NCBI GenBank assembly: GCA_003008705.1
Contig: PDUO01000017.1
Location: forward strand, 881,032-945,031
Direction: 5' to 3'
DNA from: Pezicula radicicola
Taxonomy: Eukaryota > Ascomycota > Leotiomycetes > Helotiales > Dermateaceae
DNA length: 64,000 bases
A program made the translations under genes and the position numbers. A model generated the notes under the pieces. That model was given only the letters and a program-made list of their open reading frames with translations. It did no database searches and had not been told where the DNA came from. Of the stretch, positions 1-11,336 are shown piece by piece. How positions within the stretch are numbered: position 1 is the first letter of the stretch; every line of letters starts with the position of its first letter.

Positions 1-2
1 GG

Positions 3-305
3 TCGTATGGTAGCTTTTCCAACTGGCCAGTGCACTACACTGATGAAGACCACCTCGACCTTCAAGCGAATGTTGGGAGGATCTGGCTTGCGGGAGAGGC
101 GACGTCGAAGGAGCACTGGGGCTACCTTCACGGCGCATACTTTGAAGGCCAGAGGGTCGGTCGTCTGTTGGCTGACAGCATCGCTCGTCAAGCACCTGCA
201 CAGCACGGGATGCGACTGAGCGAGGATGGTGGGAGCTGGAGAGAATTGCGAAAGGGAAGGTCGACAGGATATCTAGAGATGTTGATGTTAGCGAGTAGAC
301 TTTGA
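3..305 (+). CDS. Flavin-containing amine oxidase, C-terminal end only (partial)
   Basis: This is the 3' end of a gene whose start lies left of the window; the frame is open from base 3 to the stop at 303-305. The translated tail contains RIWLAGEATSKEHWGY followed by LHGAYFEGQRVGRLLADSI. That is the conserved C-terminal FAD-contacting segment of the flavin monoamine/polyamine oxidase family, in which the GEAT...GY.HGA..G signature closes the Rossmann-type FAD domain. Family members oxidise amines such as polyamines to aldehydes with release of hydrogen peroxide. About 50 non-conserved residues follow the signature. Which amine is used (polyamine, monoamine, or histone lysine as in LSD1-like proteins) cannot be told from this fragment. 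The family assignment is firm and the subfamily is not. Confidence 0.8.
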   Translation, partial: SYGSFSNWPVHYTDEDHLDLQANVGRIWLAGEATSKEHWGYLHGAYFEGQRVGRLLADSIARQAPAQHGMRLSEDGGSWRELRKGRSTGYLEMLMLASRL

Positions 306-1385
306 AGAATACAAAGAGGTTCATGGTGGTTGATACACTTTTGTAAGGTAGCACGGGTAGGTACCTGAAATCACTGTTCCTTACCTACCTAGCCACAGCA
401 CCTCAGCCACGGTTTCTCTCGTTGGTCCAGCCTCCCAGCTTCCCAGCTGCCCAGCCCCCATTGCGCCAAGCAAGCCAAGCAAGGATCCGAGCTTCCTAGC
501 TAACATCCTAGCTTCCAACAGACGCGTTCAATAAATTGTCTTGGAAATGGCCAGAGGAATGAACAACAATCTCGAACGGGTAGCACAGTAATGAAAGATG
601 CCACGAGAAACACCCATAATCCCTTGTGCACAACCTCTGCAAGGAATTTAATCATTGATTTGATTCGGCTGGCCCGGTACTATACTGTTCAAATAACAGC
701 ATGCACTCTGCCTTTTCACTTTTAAATGGTGAATGCTGCCCTTCACCACCACCGCCTGCCTCCATCTTGTCCCGCAATCGCGAAATCCCGTATTGCACCT
801 CTACTTGCGCCTACAAAGGGAACTGACCGCACAACACAGCGCATTGCGCTTCGTTTGCCTCATTACCTTCATAATTGATCGGGCTTCCTCTTCGAACGCG
901 TCAACTTGGATAAAAATTTAGTTGGTGACGCTGCCGTGCTGTTGCGCTGCTTGCTATTGTTCGTTGCTATCCAGGCGAAGGTCAATAGGATCACAATAGT
1001 AAGTCGACCCTATTGTCCTCCGCAAACTCCCAACCGCCCATAAATTCACTTGAACCCATTTCTTTGCTTGCCTTCGCATCCTCATACATACCTCTTCTTC
1101 TAAACTCATGGAAGAGTATCAGAGCCCACTTCAATGTCAGTTACACCTCATACGTGGACAAGAAGTCAGCCACCACATCGACATTCTGCGAAGATCTATG
1201 CTAACAGTGCCGCAGTCGATACAGACACTCTTCTTTCTTCCGACTTCTCGAGAGACCTCGAACTGTGGGAGAGAAGCACCACGACACCGAGCGACAGATA
1301 TCCATCTCCGCAACCCCCAAAGCCTAAATTCATTGGTCCATATCCAGGCGTACACACTCGACTCAATTCGCCCATTGACTTCATA
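306..1385. other. Intergenic region, amine oxidase 3' end to SUN gene start
   Basis: No gene is supported here. Short open frames exist on both strands but show no family signature or consistent splice structure. The stretch before 1386 is pyrimidine-rich and probably contains the promoter and 5' UTR of the downstream SUN-domain gene. An upstream in-frame extension of that gene begins near 1134, but it starts from a poor context and is rich in stop-free low-complexity sequence, so I place the start at 1386. Confidence 0.5.
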
Positions 1386-4059
1386 ATGTCGGCTCCGCGA
1401 AGAAGTAGCAGGGTCGGCAGTAGGGTCCCAAGTGGCCTTGGCTCTCCTGCTCCTTCTGCCCCTCCTACCCCTTCTGTTCCCAGGACTAGAACTCGAGCTA
1501 CCAGAGGTGTTGGCTCAGATCTTCCTCTGGTTGGCGTGGCTTCATCCTCAGCCTATGGAACAGGCGTTGATTCGCTACCGAGAACAATGATGCATAATAC
1601 TGGAAGCACTGATGTGGGCGGAGTCCTTGATGCGCTAGCAGCCGGACACAATCGTGAGCCTCCAGAGAAGCCTGGAAAGGTTGCAAGAGGGAATGCTAGT
1701 GAGCAGATCCAATTTCTTATTCTGAGAAAGGTCACTAATTCTTTCTCCAGCACCATCTGTCAGAGGCGGCAAGGCAACCAAAACCCCGTCCCATGTTGGG
1801 CATGGTCCCAAGTCCCGCGTATCCAGTGCACATGGAGGGCGCGCTGGATCTGATTACCCCGATGAATCTTCTATCAACGCACAGGGTGGATTTGACACCG
1901 AGACGCCGGAGCCAGAGATTAACAGACGCCCCGATCCAATCCTTGAAGAACAAGAAGCCTTTGAGAATGTCAGCGAGCAAGAGTCTGATGGGTCTGAGGA
2001 GCGTGGAGAAGCTTCAGAGCAACCAAAAGTACCTCAGCAATCAGCACCTGCGAGACACCCTCCGCAGCATCAAGATCAACGAGCGCAACGAGCTCAGCAA
2101 CAACCTCCACCAGATCAGTTGCGAAATAAACCACAAGAACGTCCTCAGGGGGTCCGCCAACAACAAAATGGTCAACCACAGGGTGCTCAACCACAGCGCA
2201 ATCAACAAATTCAACAACAGCAAGGTCAGCAGCCCCACGGCCAGCGACCAATTCAGCAACAGCGACACGCCCAACCCCAGCGTCCACCACAGCGCCTTGC
2301 ACAAGGTGATGATGATCCGGACCCCAATGGAGATGAACCACCACAGTATCCAAACTGGCGCATGTTCAACGAACAACTGTTGTGGTTCTTTAGCTGGAAA
2401 TATGTTGCTCTCTATATTGTAAAGAAGTATGTCACCTGTTATCTTCTGTGGGTAAACCTTCAACTGACATGCTATAGCGCCTTTTCAATATTCATGTCTT
2501 TCGTATTATTCAACGTGCTTGCCACTCTCCTAATCCAAGCTCTCAAAAGGGGAGAAGTTACGCCACTTCGATTTTACGGTAAAAAAGACTTCAAGCACAA
2601 CTTCGGCCAATTTGTTCCTGAATTTATCGTTCATCCAATGACCGGCGTGTTCGAGGGCCAGATTGATGTACTCGAACAGCGCCTCAAAGCGCTCGAGTAT
2701 GACATGGCGTATGCATTGCACCAATCAACTCTCCGCGATGAAGACATCAAGGCTCTGAGAAACGCCAATGTTCTCAGGCTTGAGCTTGACAAAACTGGCA
2801 AGCCGCAACTTCCTATAACGGTGTACCATGCCCTCAGAGACCGCATGCGCAACGATATGCTGTTATTTCCTGGCCGTCACATTGACTCGAGCGGCAATCG
2901 CAATGCATCGCTCAAAGACATAACACTTGCCGATTACAGACAGATGTTCCTTGACTCTAAGCTCATGGATGATATTCTAATGGGTGTTACAGAGGTCGGA
3001 AAAGACCACGGTACATCACTGAAAAACCTTCGTAGCACTGTTGATACTGGCTTTACCAAGCTACAAGCTAATCAAGCCGACTACAATCAAAAGATGGGTG
3101 TCACTATCGACGGGATTGTCCAAAAAGAACGCACCGAAAACAAAAAGCAACTTGAAGAAGCGATTAATCAGGTTCGCTTGGACTGGGCCGAATCCACTAA
3201 GCATATCGAACCTCAACTCGCTAGACTACATCAGCAGATGCATCAAATTCTACAACAAATGCAACAGTTTGAGCAACATCAGGGTGCATTGTCCAGAGCA
3301 GAAGTAGAATCAATTTTCCACAAGCTGATCACGAGGGCCAAGCTAGAAGGTCTCGCAAATGTCAAGATCAATGAATATGCTCGTAACTCTGAGCGCCGCG
3401 TCAACTATTTCGCCCCCAGCCACGGCGCCATTATCAACCCGCATCACACGTCTCCGGACTGGGTAATCCCGTCAATGAAGACATGGCCCATAACCAAGTT
3501 GTATTGGTGGTTGAGAGATGAGCCTTTGCCAGTCGCCAATACTCCAATAGTAGCTCTGACTAAGTGGGATGAGTACGGCGAATGCTGGTGCACCTCGGTC
3601 AAAGGCGATGATGGTTCCGGAGCTAGTCTCGAGGTCATCATGGGCCACAAAATCTACATTGATCAGATAGCGGTTGAACATATCTCTCCCACAGAAACCC
3701 TTGAACCAGGTTCGGCACCTCGCGAGTTTGAGATCATGGCCCTTTTCAACGGCGAGCAAGCTTATCAAGTTGTCAAAGAGGCATCTCTAAAAGAATTTCC
3801 CGCCTCCCCGCCTGACAACACCCTTCGATTAGGCTATGCGCGAATCGCTGAATTTACCTACGACTTATCATTAGGTCAAGGAACTCAGGCCTTCCCTATT
3901 CAGCTTGACCTAAAGGCGCTTGGACAAATGAGTGGCACCGACACTTCCACCCAGAAGATCCTAGTTCGCGCGAAGAACAATTGGGGTGATGGCAAAATCC
4001 CATACACTTGCTTCTATCGTATACGTGCTCACGGTTCTCCGCTTTCTCATCCCTCATAA
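1386..4059 (+). CDS. SUN-domain nuclear-envelope protein (Sad1/UNC-84 family)
   Basis: Inner-nuclear-membrane SUN proteins bind KASH proteins across the perinuclear space to form the LINC bridge. I read three exons, 1386-1698, 1751-2426 and 2478-4059, giving 856 residues. Intron 1 (52 nt, GTGAGC...CTAAT...CCAG) and intron 2 (51 nt, GTATGT...CTGAC...TAG) both keep frame. In order: a Ser/Pro/Arg-rich nucleoplasmic start (MSAPRRSSRVGSR), a Gln-rich stretch around residues 215-290, a hydrophobic segment (LLWFFSWKYVALYIV), a clear membrane span near 331-352 (AFSIFMSFVLFNVLATLLIQ), a long helical, probably coiled-coil region, and a C-terminal SUN domain from about 638. The SUN domain shows NYFAPSHGAIINP, VALTKWDEYGECWC and PREFEIMALFNG. 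Because intron 2 is a multiple of three, a naive reading translates through it. Family call is strong; the fungal orthologue name is not certain. Confidence 0.88.
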
Positions 4060-5227
4060 GAAAGGTTTATTACACACTCTCGTCATTGTAAGACTACGCA
4101 TCACAGCCGGAGTTGGTGGGAATCTCGAATTTCAAGTGTTTTCTTTTCCGCAATGATTTTATGATGGATGGATAGTGTTTCCATAGTGAAGAAGCTTAAG
4201 GAGTTAGGAGGAGCTGTTCTGTTTCTCGGCGTCCTTGGTATACCCCATTCGTGTTGATGTACATAGATTACCATGACTTTATTTGAGTCATTAGAAAAGC
4301 ATTAAAAGAGAAAGGAGGTCCATTGTGATTTCGAGTGATTTGTGCAACATAGTCTTCTCCATCATTCCATGCATTCCTGTCATCCAGACCAACTCTGTAA
4401 ATCAAGAAGGCATGATCCACTCACCACTAAATATCAATAGCCTACAGCAACAAAAGGAATGAAGGTTTAATAAAATATTGAGAATGCAAGTAATTCAATG
4501 TCTTGGAGAAATAATAGGACATTCCATAAAGTTATTAGCTTCATCAAGGACAAAGGCCTAGAACTCTATGTGGTCAAAGTGTTTCAAATGTCTATTATAA
4601 GCCTATGACGCTATGAAAGAATTCAATTCCAGTTATTCGTGTTTGCCCAGCTTAAAAAACTTGACATCTAGTCTACTAAAGTTTTATCTTTAACAAGGAA
4701 CGAGAGTTATAAGTACCTAGGTGTTAAGAGGGTTAGTTAGTTTAAGAGTAGTCTTACTATACCTAGTTATTATACAAATTAGGTTATAAGGGGTTATTTG
4801 ATTAGGATAAGTAAATTACTTAAGTGAGTTTACCTAAGTCGAAATGATAGGGCAACTTAGTAATTAAATGTTAAAAACCAATATTCACGCAGGGCAGAAA
4901 TTTATAGGCTCTGAAATCAAGTCTAATGGAGTTTTTATTATGTATTTGTTGTCGTTGTAATGTCAAGCTATCTACGTAGGTACAGTGCCATTTTGTAGTT
5001 CAAATAAAGTTGCACTAGTCCCAATTGGGCCAGGTAACCGAATACATGCCCATTCCCTTGGTGACACACCTCGCCATTCAACATCTTTCTAGATGCTTAA
5101 CCAAATCTCTATCCTTTAAACGCCTTTATCAACTATGCTTTCTATTATTGCACCTCCTTGTCCTTTGGTCCTGCTAGGAAGCATCCCTTTATTTGTGCCA
5201 TTATATCCGTCCAAAGGCACTCTGGCT
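4060..5227. other. AT-rich intergenic region
   Basis: No gene is supported. From about 4,590 to 4,990 the sequence is markedly AT-rich, with repeated TTAG/CTTAAG/TTACTTAAGT-like words. It resembles an old repeat remnant degraded by C-to-T mutation (RIP), but no element ends or coding remains are recognisable. Confidence 0.4.
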
Positions 5228-6754
5228 CTAGGCTTTGCTCTTGTCCTCGTCCAACTTAGCCTCCTCAGTCTTCGGAGAACCTTCAGAGCCTTTTTTCCCC
5301 TTGATGCTCTTCCACTCCACGGCCAGGGATCCCAGAATCATACAGGAGCTCAGGGCGGTAGCCATGATGAAGACCCGGGTTAGTGAGTAGCTGTATGCGT
5401 CTACAACAGTGCTAAGCTCGCTCGCTGGCACAACACTGCGCAGATCGGTCGCACCCGTGTTGACAATAGCTTCGGCGTCGAGGCCCGCAAACCCAGAGAG
5501 ACGATCCACGAGTTTGTTCGAGAAGATGTTTTGACTGACAGAAAGGAAGATGGAGCCACCAAGCTGCTGCATGAAGAAAATCATGGCCATGCCGACAGGG
5601 ACGTCAGCGTGTGGCAAAACACTCTGCGGGGCCAGGGCGGAAGTCTGGAAGCCACAGCCAAGGCCGAATCCATAAAAGACCTGGTAGCCAATCCATTTGC
5701 TGTGGTCTGAGCCCGGCGTAAGGGTTGAAAGCAAACCAGCGCCGGAACGTAGTAGCCAATATTCTATGTAAATATGGCAGTCTGGATGCCCAGGATGACC
5801 ATGGACAAGAGCAATGGGATCGTGCCAACACCAGAGTGTATGGCTGAGTTGCCCTTGGCGGCTTGGAACCAAATCGTCAGATAATAGACGATGGACATCA
5901 ACCCTCCGGAGACCAGGAACATGAAAGTCATGCTACCAGCAACGGAACGGTTCAGAACGACTCGGGAACGAAGAAAAAAATTCCGATGTGGTCAAGCTTT
6001 TTGATTTGGGCAATAGCAGTGAGCTTCTCATCCTTAGGTGATGGGATGTGGAGGAGAAGGAGTATTGCAAGGATTGTAAAACCACCAATCGGCAAGTTGA
6101 TATAAAAACACCATCTCCATGTCCTAAAAGGAATTGGCAAAAGAGCCTTCTAGGCACCGCATCGACTTCAGCTTTGTCGGTAAAGGCGCCACCCATGACA
6201 GGACCAAGAACCGATGAAACACCAGTAGCCAGACCGAAAAAGAGGTATAAATAGGGCGTTTGCGAAGGGGAATAAGTGGAAGTATGATCACCATGCTACC
6301 AGTGAAGATGAGAGCCGATCCCAGACCAGCAATAGCATGTTCAATAATGAAGACGATAGAACTGGGAGCGGCACCGCAGAGGCCGAGCCGACCTCGAAGA
6401 TGACAAGGGAAATAAGGAAAACCCATTTTGCCGAGTAGAGCTGGTAGATGCGTCCGAAAATGGGAAATAAACAGGCGGTAGCCAACATGTAGGCACTGCC
6501 ATACCAGCCAATATCCTCGATGGAGGTGAATTCGTCAGTGATTTTGGGAATGGCGGTCGCAATAACGATCCGATCTAACGCAACGAGGAAAATAGATAGA
6601 TATACGCCAATCAAAATTGTCCAAAACTTCAATGATTTTGGTTGGTAGTTCTTTTCGGCATCTTCATATTGGCCGTCGACTACTGACTGAGCCGGCTTGT
6701 CTGCTGTGGGTGGTCGGCGGATGATTGCCTAGAAGAAGCTGTAGAAGAATTCAT
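5228..6754 (-). pseudogene. Decayed MFS multidrug/toxin exporter (14-TM, DHA2-like)
   Basis: Pieces of one MFS exporter lie in order on the minus strand but in changing frames. The N-terminal part ([20 protein letters not shown], then [20 protein letters not shown]) is followed by [20 protein letters not shown], by GPVMGGAFTDKAE, by RWCFYINLPIGG, and finally by GFGLGCGFQTSALAPQSVLP. These are typical landmarks of fungal 14-TM H+ antiporters. Damage seen: one-base losses near 6,385 and 6,243; a frame break near 6,150-6,170 (a residual intron is possible there); a jump near 5,940 that omits roughly 60-70 residues; an in-frame TAG at 5764-5766 where the family usually has Gln-Lys; and a short frame-breaking deletion near 5,745. 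The C-terminal end (5228-5740) is still open. Six independent lesions exclude a functional transporter unless the assembly is badly wrong. The start codon at 6754 is tentative. Confidence 0.85.
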
Positions 6755-7301
6755 GGTCAGTTTAGTGCAGGTAGAATGAGTAGACATGTGAATACAGTTT
6801 CAATAGCGGTTGAGTAATGTATGTTTGGTCTGACCAGGCGTGTGATGGTGCTGGTGCTGCTGTGCAGCGGCGAACTGTGTTTTTTTAATTTTATTTTATA
6901 TTTTGATGCGGACAGAAGTTTGAAGGTCGAGTTTGCCAAATGAGCGCGAGATAATGATAACGGAGAGGACCAAGAACCCAAGTGAATAAGGAGTAGAAGA
7001 ATTGAGTAGCTTTTCGGACTCTTAGCAAAAGCCCAAGATATATATACCTATACCTATATATATATATATAAAACACGTGACATAACCAAAATGTAACATC
7101 ACCAAGTGGAATTCTAGCTGCTTATGTCATCTCACCTCGCCGTACGATCATTTGATGTGGCTATCGTCTAATAAGCAACGATCGGTTCCCTGTTCCCTCT
7201 TTACTGTCTTATGACGACGATTGAGTTTCCACAATTGCCCAGATACGCATATTTTGGCGTAAAAGGGTGTCTGTCGCCGTGACCCCGCCAGTGCTGCAAC
7301 C
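6755..7301. promoter_or_regulatory. Divergent intergenic region, exporter relic and Zn2Cys6 gene
   Basis: About 550 bp separate the start of the decayed exporter from the start of the Zn2Cys6 regulator, which is transcribed the other way. It contains an alternating TA tract at about 7038-7070 and a poly-T run near 6880-6900. In fungi such head-to-head regulator/transporter pairs often share a promoter. That it serves both genes here is inference; I could not single out a convincing CGG-type binding site. Confidence 0.45.
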
Positions 7302-9606
7302 ATGTCGATGGTGCTGCCCACACCAGAGCCGAGTACGGGCAAGTCTCCGTTGGCACCTTCTCCATCCTCTCAACCTTCAAAACCACAGCGGGTGCTGGCG
7401 TGTATCCGCTGTCAACAGCATAAGATCAAATGTAACCGCAAATTTCCTTGCGCAAATTGCAACAAGTCCCGCGCGCAATGTGTGCCGGCGACGCTGACCC
7501 CACGCAGCCGGCGAAGACGCAGGTTTCCTGAGCGAGAGCTGCTGGAACGTCTCCGTAAGTACGAGGACCTGCTCCGTCAAAACAATATCAAGTTCGAACC
7601 TCTCCACAAGGATCCGGCTGGAGAAAAGGAATCTCCCAACTCGCAGGGCGGCGAGGAATCGGACGACGAGCAGCCAGAAGCTGTAGGGGCGGATTGGCCG
7701 TCTCCTTCAACAACTATCAAGTCTGAAAGAGTATACGAGGCCAAGTACGCGCTCTGCAAGAAGCTATCTCAAGACGACTAATTCTCTCAGGAACTTCTGG
7801 GACGCCCTCAATTCAGGAGACCCCGACAATGACAGCGATTTTTCGCATGATGATATGCATGAGGTGGTGGGCAAGAAGGGATGGGTCCAGTTATTTGGAG
7901 ATAACGACCACCTTTTATTCGGCTCCCATAATACGAAGGTCGACCTCTCTACTTTGCACCCTGAACCAGTCCAGATTTTCAGGCTTTGGCAGATTTACTT
8001 GGACAACGTCAACCCCCTGCTCAAGGTCACGCATACTCCCAGCCTGCAAGGACGCATCATAGAAGCTGCTAGCAACGTGACAAACATCAGTCCCACTCTA
8101 GAGGCACTCATGTTTAGCATCTATTGCATAGCCATCCTTAGTCTCGTCGTGGACGATTGCCAGGCCATTTTTGGTTCGTCAAAGGAAGAGCTTTTGACGA
8201 GATTTCAGTTCGGGTGTCAACAAGCTCTACTGAACTCTAGGTTTTTACGATCTAGCGATCGCGACTGCTTGACCGCATTATATCTCTACCTAGTAAGTCT
8301 ACCGGGTGGTTATGTTCAAGCTCTCTAATGATTTTAGGTCTCGGTTAGACCCAGTACAGTTCCTCAATCTCTGTCCGCCATGCTTGGCGTTGCTATTCGC
8401 ATTGCGCAACGCATAGGTATTCATAGCGAGTCGGCCTTAGCCAAATGCACCGCTCTCGAGGCCGAACTATGCCGAAGACTTTGGTGGTCACTCGCACTCT
8501 TCGACACTCGCATCAGCGAGATGGCTGACCACAAGACTGCAACGTTGGCGCCGACCTGGGACTGCAGGATTCCTCTCAACGTGAATGATTCTGACCTCCG
8601 ACCAGAGATGAAGGAGCTACCAGCGGTTCAGGAGAAATCCACCGATGCGCTGTTTGCCGTTGTACGTAGCGAGCTTGGGGAGTTTGTCCGCCACTCGATG
8701 TTCCACCTTGACTTTACCAGTCCGGCTCTGAAGCCCATCTTCAAGACTGTTCAGCACGGTCTCATTCCAGAAGTCGCTAAGCTAGCCACCCTGGAGAAGA
8801 TGATTGAGGACAAATACCTAAAATTCTGTGACCCAGAGAATCCACTCCACTTCATGACGATCTGGTGGACGCGAGCATACCTTGCTAAATGCCGCCTCCT
8901 GGAACACCATTCGAGATATTCTAGCTCATCCGTACATCAGACGGACGCGCAGCGCGATGCTGCCATTTCCCATGCGCTCTGCATGCTTGAGTGCGATACA
9001 AAGTTCAGGACCTCACCCCTTACCAAACGATTCCTTTGGCTGGTTCATCTCCACTTCCCATTTCCCGCATACATTCAAATCGTTCAAGACCTGAGAAGGC
9101 GACCTTTTAGCGAGCAAGCTGAACAGGCTTGGGAGGTTATGAGTGACAACTGCGAGGCTTTATCATTTTTAGTGCGCGAAGACATCGAAAATCCTTTCTT
9201 CAAACTTTTCACAAAAATTATCCTCCAAGCTTGGGAGGCTCGCGAGGCAGCTTTCAGTCAATTAAGAGAGCCGTTGATGCCACCAAGGATTGTGTCATCC
9301 ATCAGACACAGAGTGGCTCAAATAGCCCAAAATGCACAAATTACTGACACACAACAGCCCAACAGTGTTATGGACATAGGCACTGACAACTTTCCGATAT
9401 CGATGCCGATGGGCTCTGGCAACCACGACCTGCTGTATAACATGGGAGGGCAAGGTGAGTACGGAGCAATTGGGCCGGGACCGGGAGTGTATCCTAATAT
9501 GCCCGGACTGGCTCCGCTAGACGTTGATGTGAACCATTTAGACTGGGCTGCGATGGACTGGGGTTTTGGCGGCGTGTATCCGGGGGTCTGGGATGCGAAG
9601 CTTTGA
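7302..9606 (+). CDS. Zn2Cys6 fungal transcription factor
   Basis: Three exons, 7302-7744, 7791-8292 and 8338-9606, encode 737 residues. Intron 1 is only 46 nt (GTACGC...GACTAAT...CTCAG); removing it joins VYEAK to NFWDALNSG in frame, whereas reading on meets a stop. Intron 2 is 45 nt (GTAAGT...TTTTAG). Near residue 34 the protein has a complete binuclear zinc cluster, ACIRCQQHKIKC then FPCANCNKSRAQC (C-x2-C-x6-C-x5-C-x2-C-x6-C). It is followed by a basic linker (RSRRRRRFPE), a dimerisation-like leucine-rich helix (LLERLRKYEDLL) and the fungal-specific middle homology region (LHPEPVQIFRLWQIYLDNV, ALMFSIYCIAILSL, GVAIRIAQRIGIH, RRLWWSLALFD). It should be a nuclear DNA-binding activator. Lying head-to-head with an exporter relic, it may once have controlled that pump; its targets are unknown. 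Confidence 0.88.
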
Positions 9607-11011
9607 TGCTGGATACAGAGGGGAAAGGAAAGGATTCGTTTTGTGATGCGGCTGGCCTTTCCTTCCACTTTTTCATATCATTGAGGTCGTGGAAGTTAAT
9701 CTCGTCGTGGGGGCTCTGTGATGTTTTTGCTAAATAAAGTAAAACAACAATAATTAAATTGAGGCGATAATGTGCTGGATAATCATGAAGATGCGAAGGC
9801 AACATGATATCCCAAATTCCATACTTGATATGAAAATTGGTTCGCTCTGTCAGTTCCTCTGATAATCTATGCCCAAGGACATGTTCATCATTTCCCTTTG
9901 GCGTTGCTGTACGCGCTTATATTCACTTAAAAAAAGGCATCTACCTACCTCGGTTGTTTTAACCAAATATACTCTTATGACACCATTTAAACCATAAAAA
10001 TATGCCCTATTAAGCACTTTTACTTAACTCATCTTCTTCGACGAGATTACAGCGGAGAACAAACACTTAAAACTGGGTTCAAGTATACTGCAGAGGAGGA
10101 GGAACGAAAGACAAGAACCTAAGACCCAAGTCGCATGCCTTGCAGTTCTGTAGCATCTTTTCATTGGTTCTTTTGAACTGACCGAGTCGATATTCCACTA
10201 TCATTAAAACTTGAGTCTTAGCACATTGGATTGTATCTTGTCTTCCGAAACAACAGAACATACCATACAAATTGGCATAAAGAGATCATTTCAAAATGAT
10301 CTCTTATAAACTAATTCATACAATACTTCAAGCGAAATACTAGGAAAAATTATTAGCACCTTCAAGAAGAGTAGTGAAAGGTTGTGTCTAGCAGAAACCA
10401 TGAAATCAACATACGTGCAAGAGATAGGTAACTTGTTGGTATCGAGAGATCACCTCGCTTAACGTCAATACGATATTTGCCTGGCTGCGTTTGGCTAAGC
10501 AACGACGACCATTTCTTACAGGGCATTTCGTTCACGATAACAGATTTCGGATTTCCTACGAGCGAAGAGGCTGAGACAATGCAACAGCAGTATACGGATT
10601 ACCCGAACACACTCTGCTAGGCCCCGGGTCGTATGACTCTCTGGAAGATCATGTATGTTCTCGATTGCATTCCATTCTACGACTTCACGGTGGAGGAAAA
10701 TGAAACAACTAATTCGATCTAGACTTCCAAAAGATCGTCGACGAGCATACACTCCCCTGTGAGCCAGCGGGAAGTACCGCTTAGAAGCAGGAGCTTCAGC
10801 CAGAAAAGGGGCCCAGAACGATGACAACTCAACAGGAATTTTTGGCGGCGTCGTTAGATTTTTCCAGCTCTAGCAACTCAAACTTCAAGTCAGGTCAAAA
10901 GATCCAACACATTACAGAACCGTTAGCAACAGCAGGCAAAACGCCGTTCAGTGCTAACGCAGCGCGAGCAGCGCAGGCAGAAGAGAGACCATTGCGTCGA
11001 CCAACCGGTGA
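9607..11011. other. Intergenic region with a short hairpin
   Basis: No gene is clearly supported. The 3' flank of the Zn2Cys6 gene is AT-rich. A perfect 11-bp hairpin stem with a 4-nt loop lies at 10280-10305. A stop-free frame at 10821-11093 begins MTTQQEFLAASLDF and is Ser/Ala-rich; it may be an upstream exon of the Cys-rich fragment at 11012-11336, but I could not find an in-frame splice joining them. Confidence 0.4.
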
Positions 11012-11336
11012 TCAGTCGCCTGCAAGATCACAGCGCAAGGGAGGTTTGCGAGATGGCAACATCCTGAGGGGCCTGACTTTGTTTCTGTCATAGAAGGCCT
11101 CTACTGCGATACATGTGAGCATGAGCTCTGGAACCTCTGTGACGTCTTGAATACGCATCACTGCTTCAATTTGCACAAGAGGGAGGCGAGATTCTCATCA
11201 GACTTAGCTATGCGCGACGAACAAAGGGACATAGCTGATAAGAGCAAGGCATTCACTATGGGTTTTGAATGGAAGTAAGTTGGCGATGGTCTTGGGAGAA
11301 GCTTATGGGATTCATACTATCAGCAAATGGGCGTAG
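11012..11336 (+). CDS. Small cysteine-rich hypothetical protein, 3' part (upstream exon unresolved)
   Basis: I do not recognise this gene. A frame open from 11012 contains GLYCDTCEHELWNLCDVLNT followed by HHCFNLHKREARFSS. The CxxC, Cys, Cys and His spacing looks like a small zinc-binding or disulfide module. The frame runs into a good intron, GTAAGT at 11275 to ATCAG at 11323 (49 nt), after which only a few codons (CAAATGGGCG) precede a TAG at 11334-11336. The well-formed intron argues for a real transcript. No ATG precedes the Cys-rich part in this frame. The Ser/Ala-rich frame at 10821-11093 could supply the start, but the two join only with a frame change. The locus is either a multi-exon gene I cannot resolve or a relic with one indel. 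Confidence 0.3.

Noticed and set aside
1134..1385. Upstream in-frame extension of the SUN gene
   Set aside because: The extra codons are not similar to SUN-protein N-termini, and MSAPRRSSRVGSR from 1386 is the typical start, so the longer start was not used.
5228..9606. Secondary-metabolite gene cluster around the exporter relic and regulator
   Set aside because: No polyketide, peptide or terpene synthase or tailoring enzymes are present in the neighbourhood; a regulator and a dead pump alone do not make a cluster.
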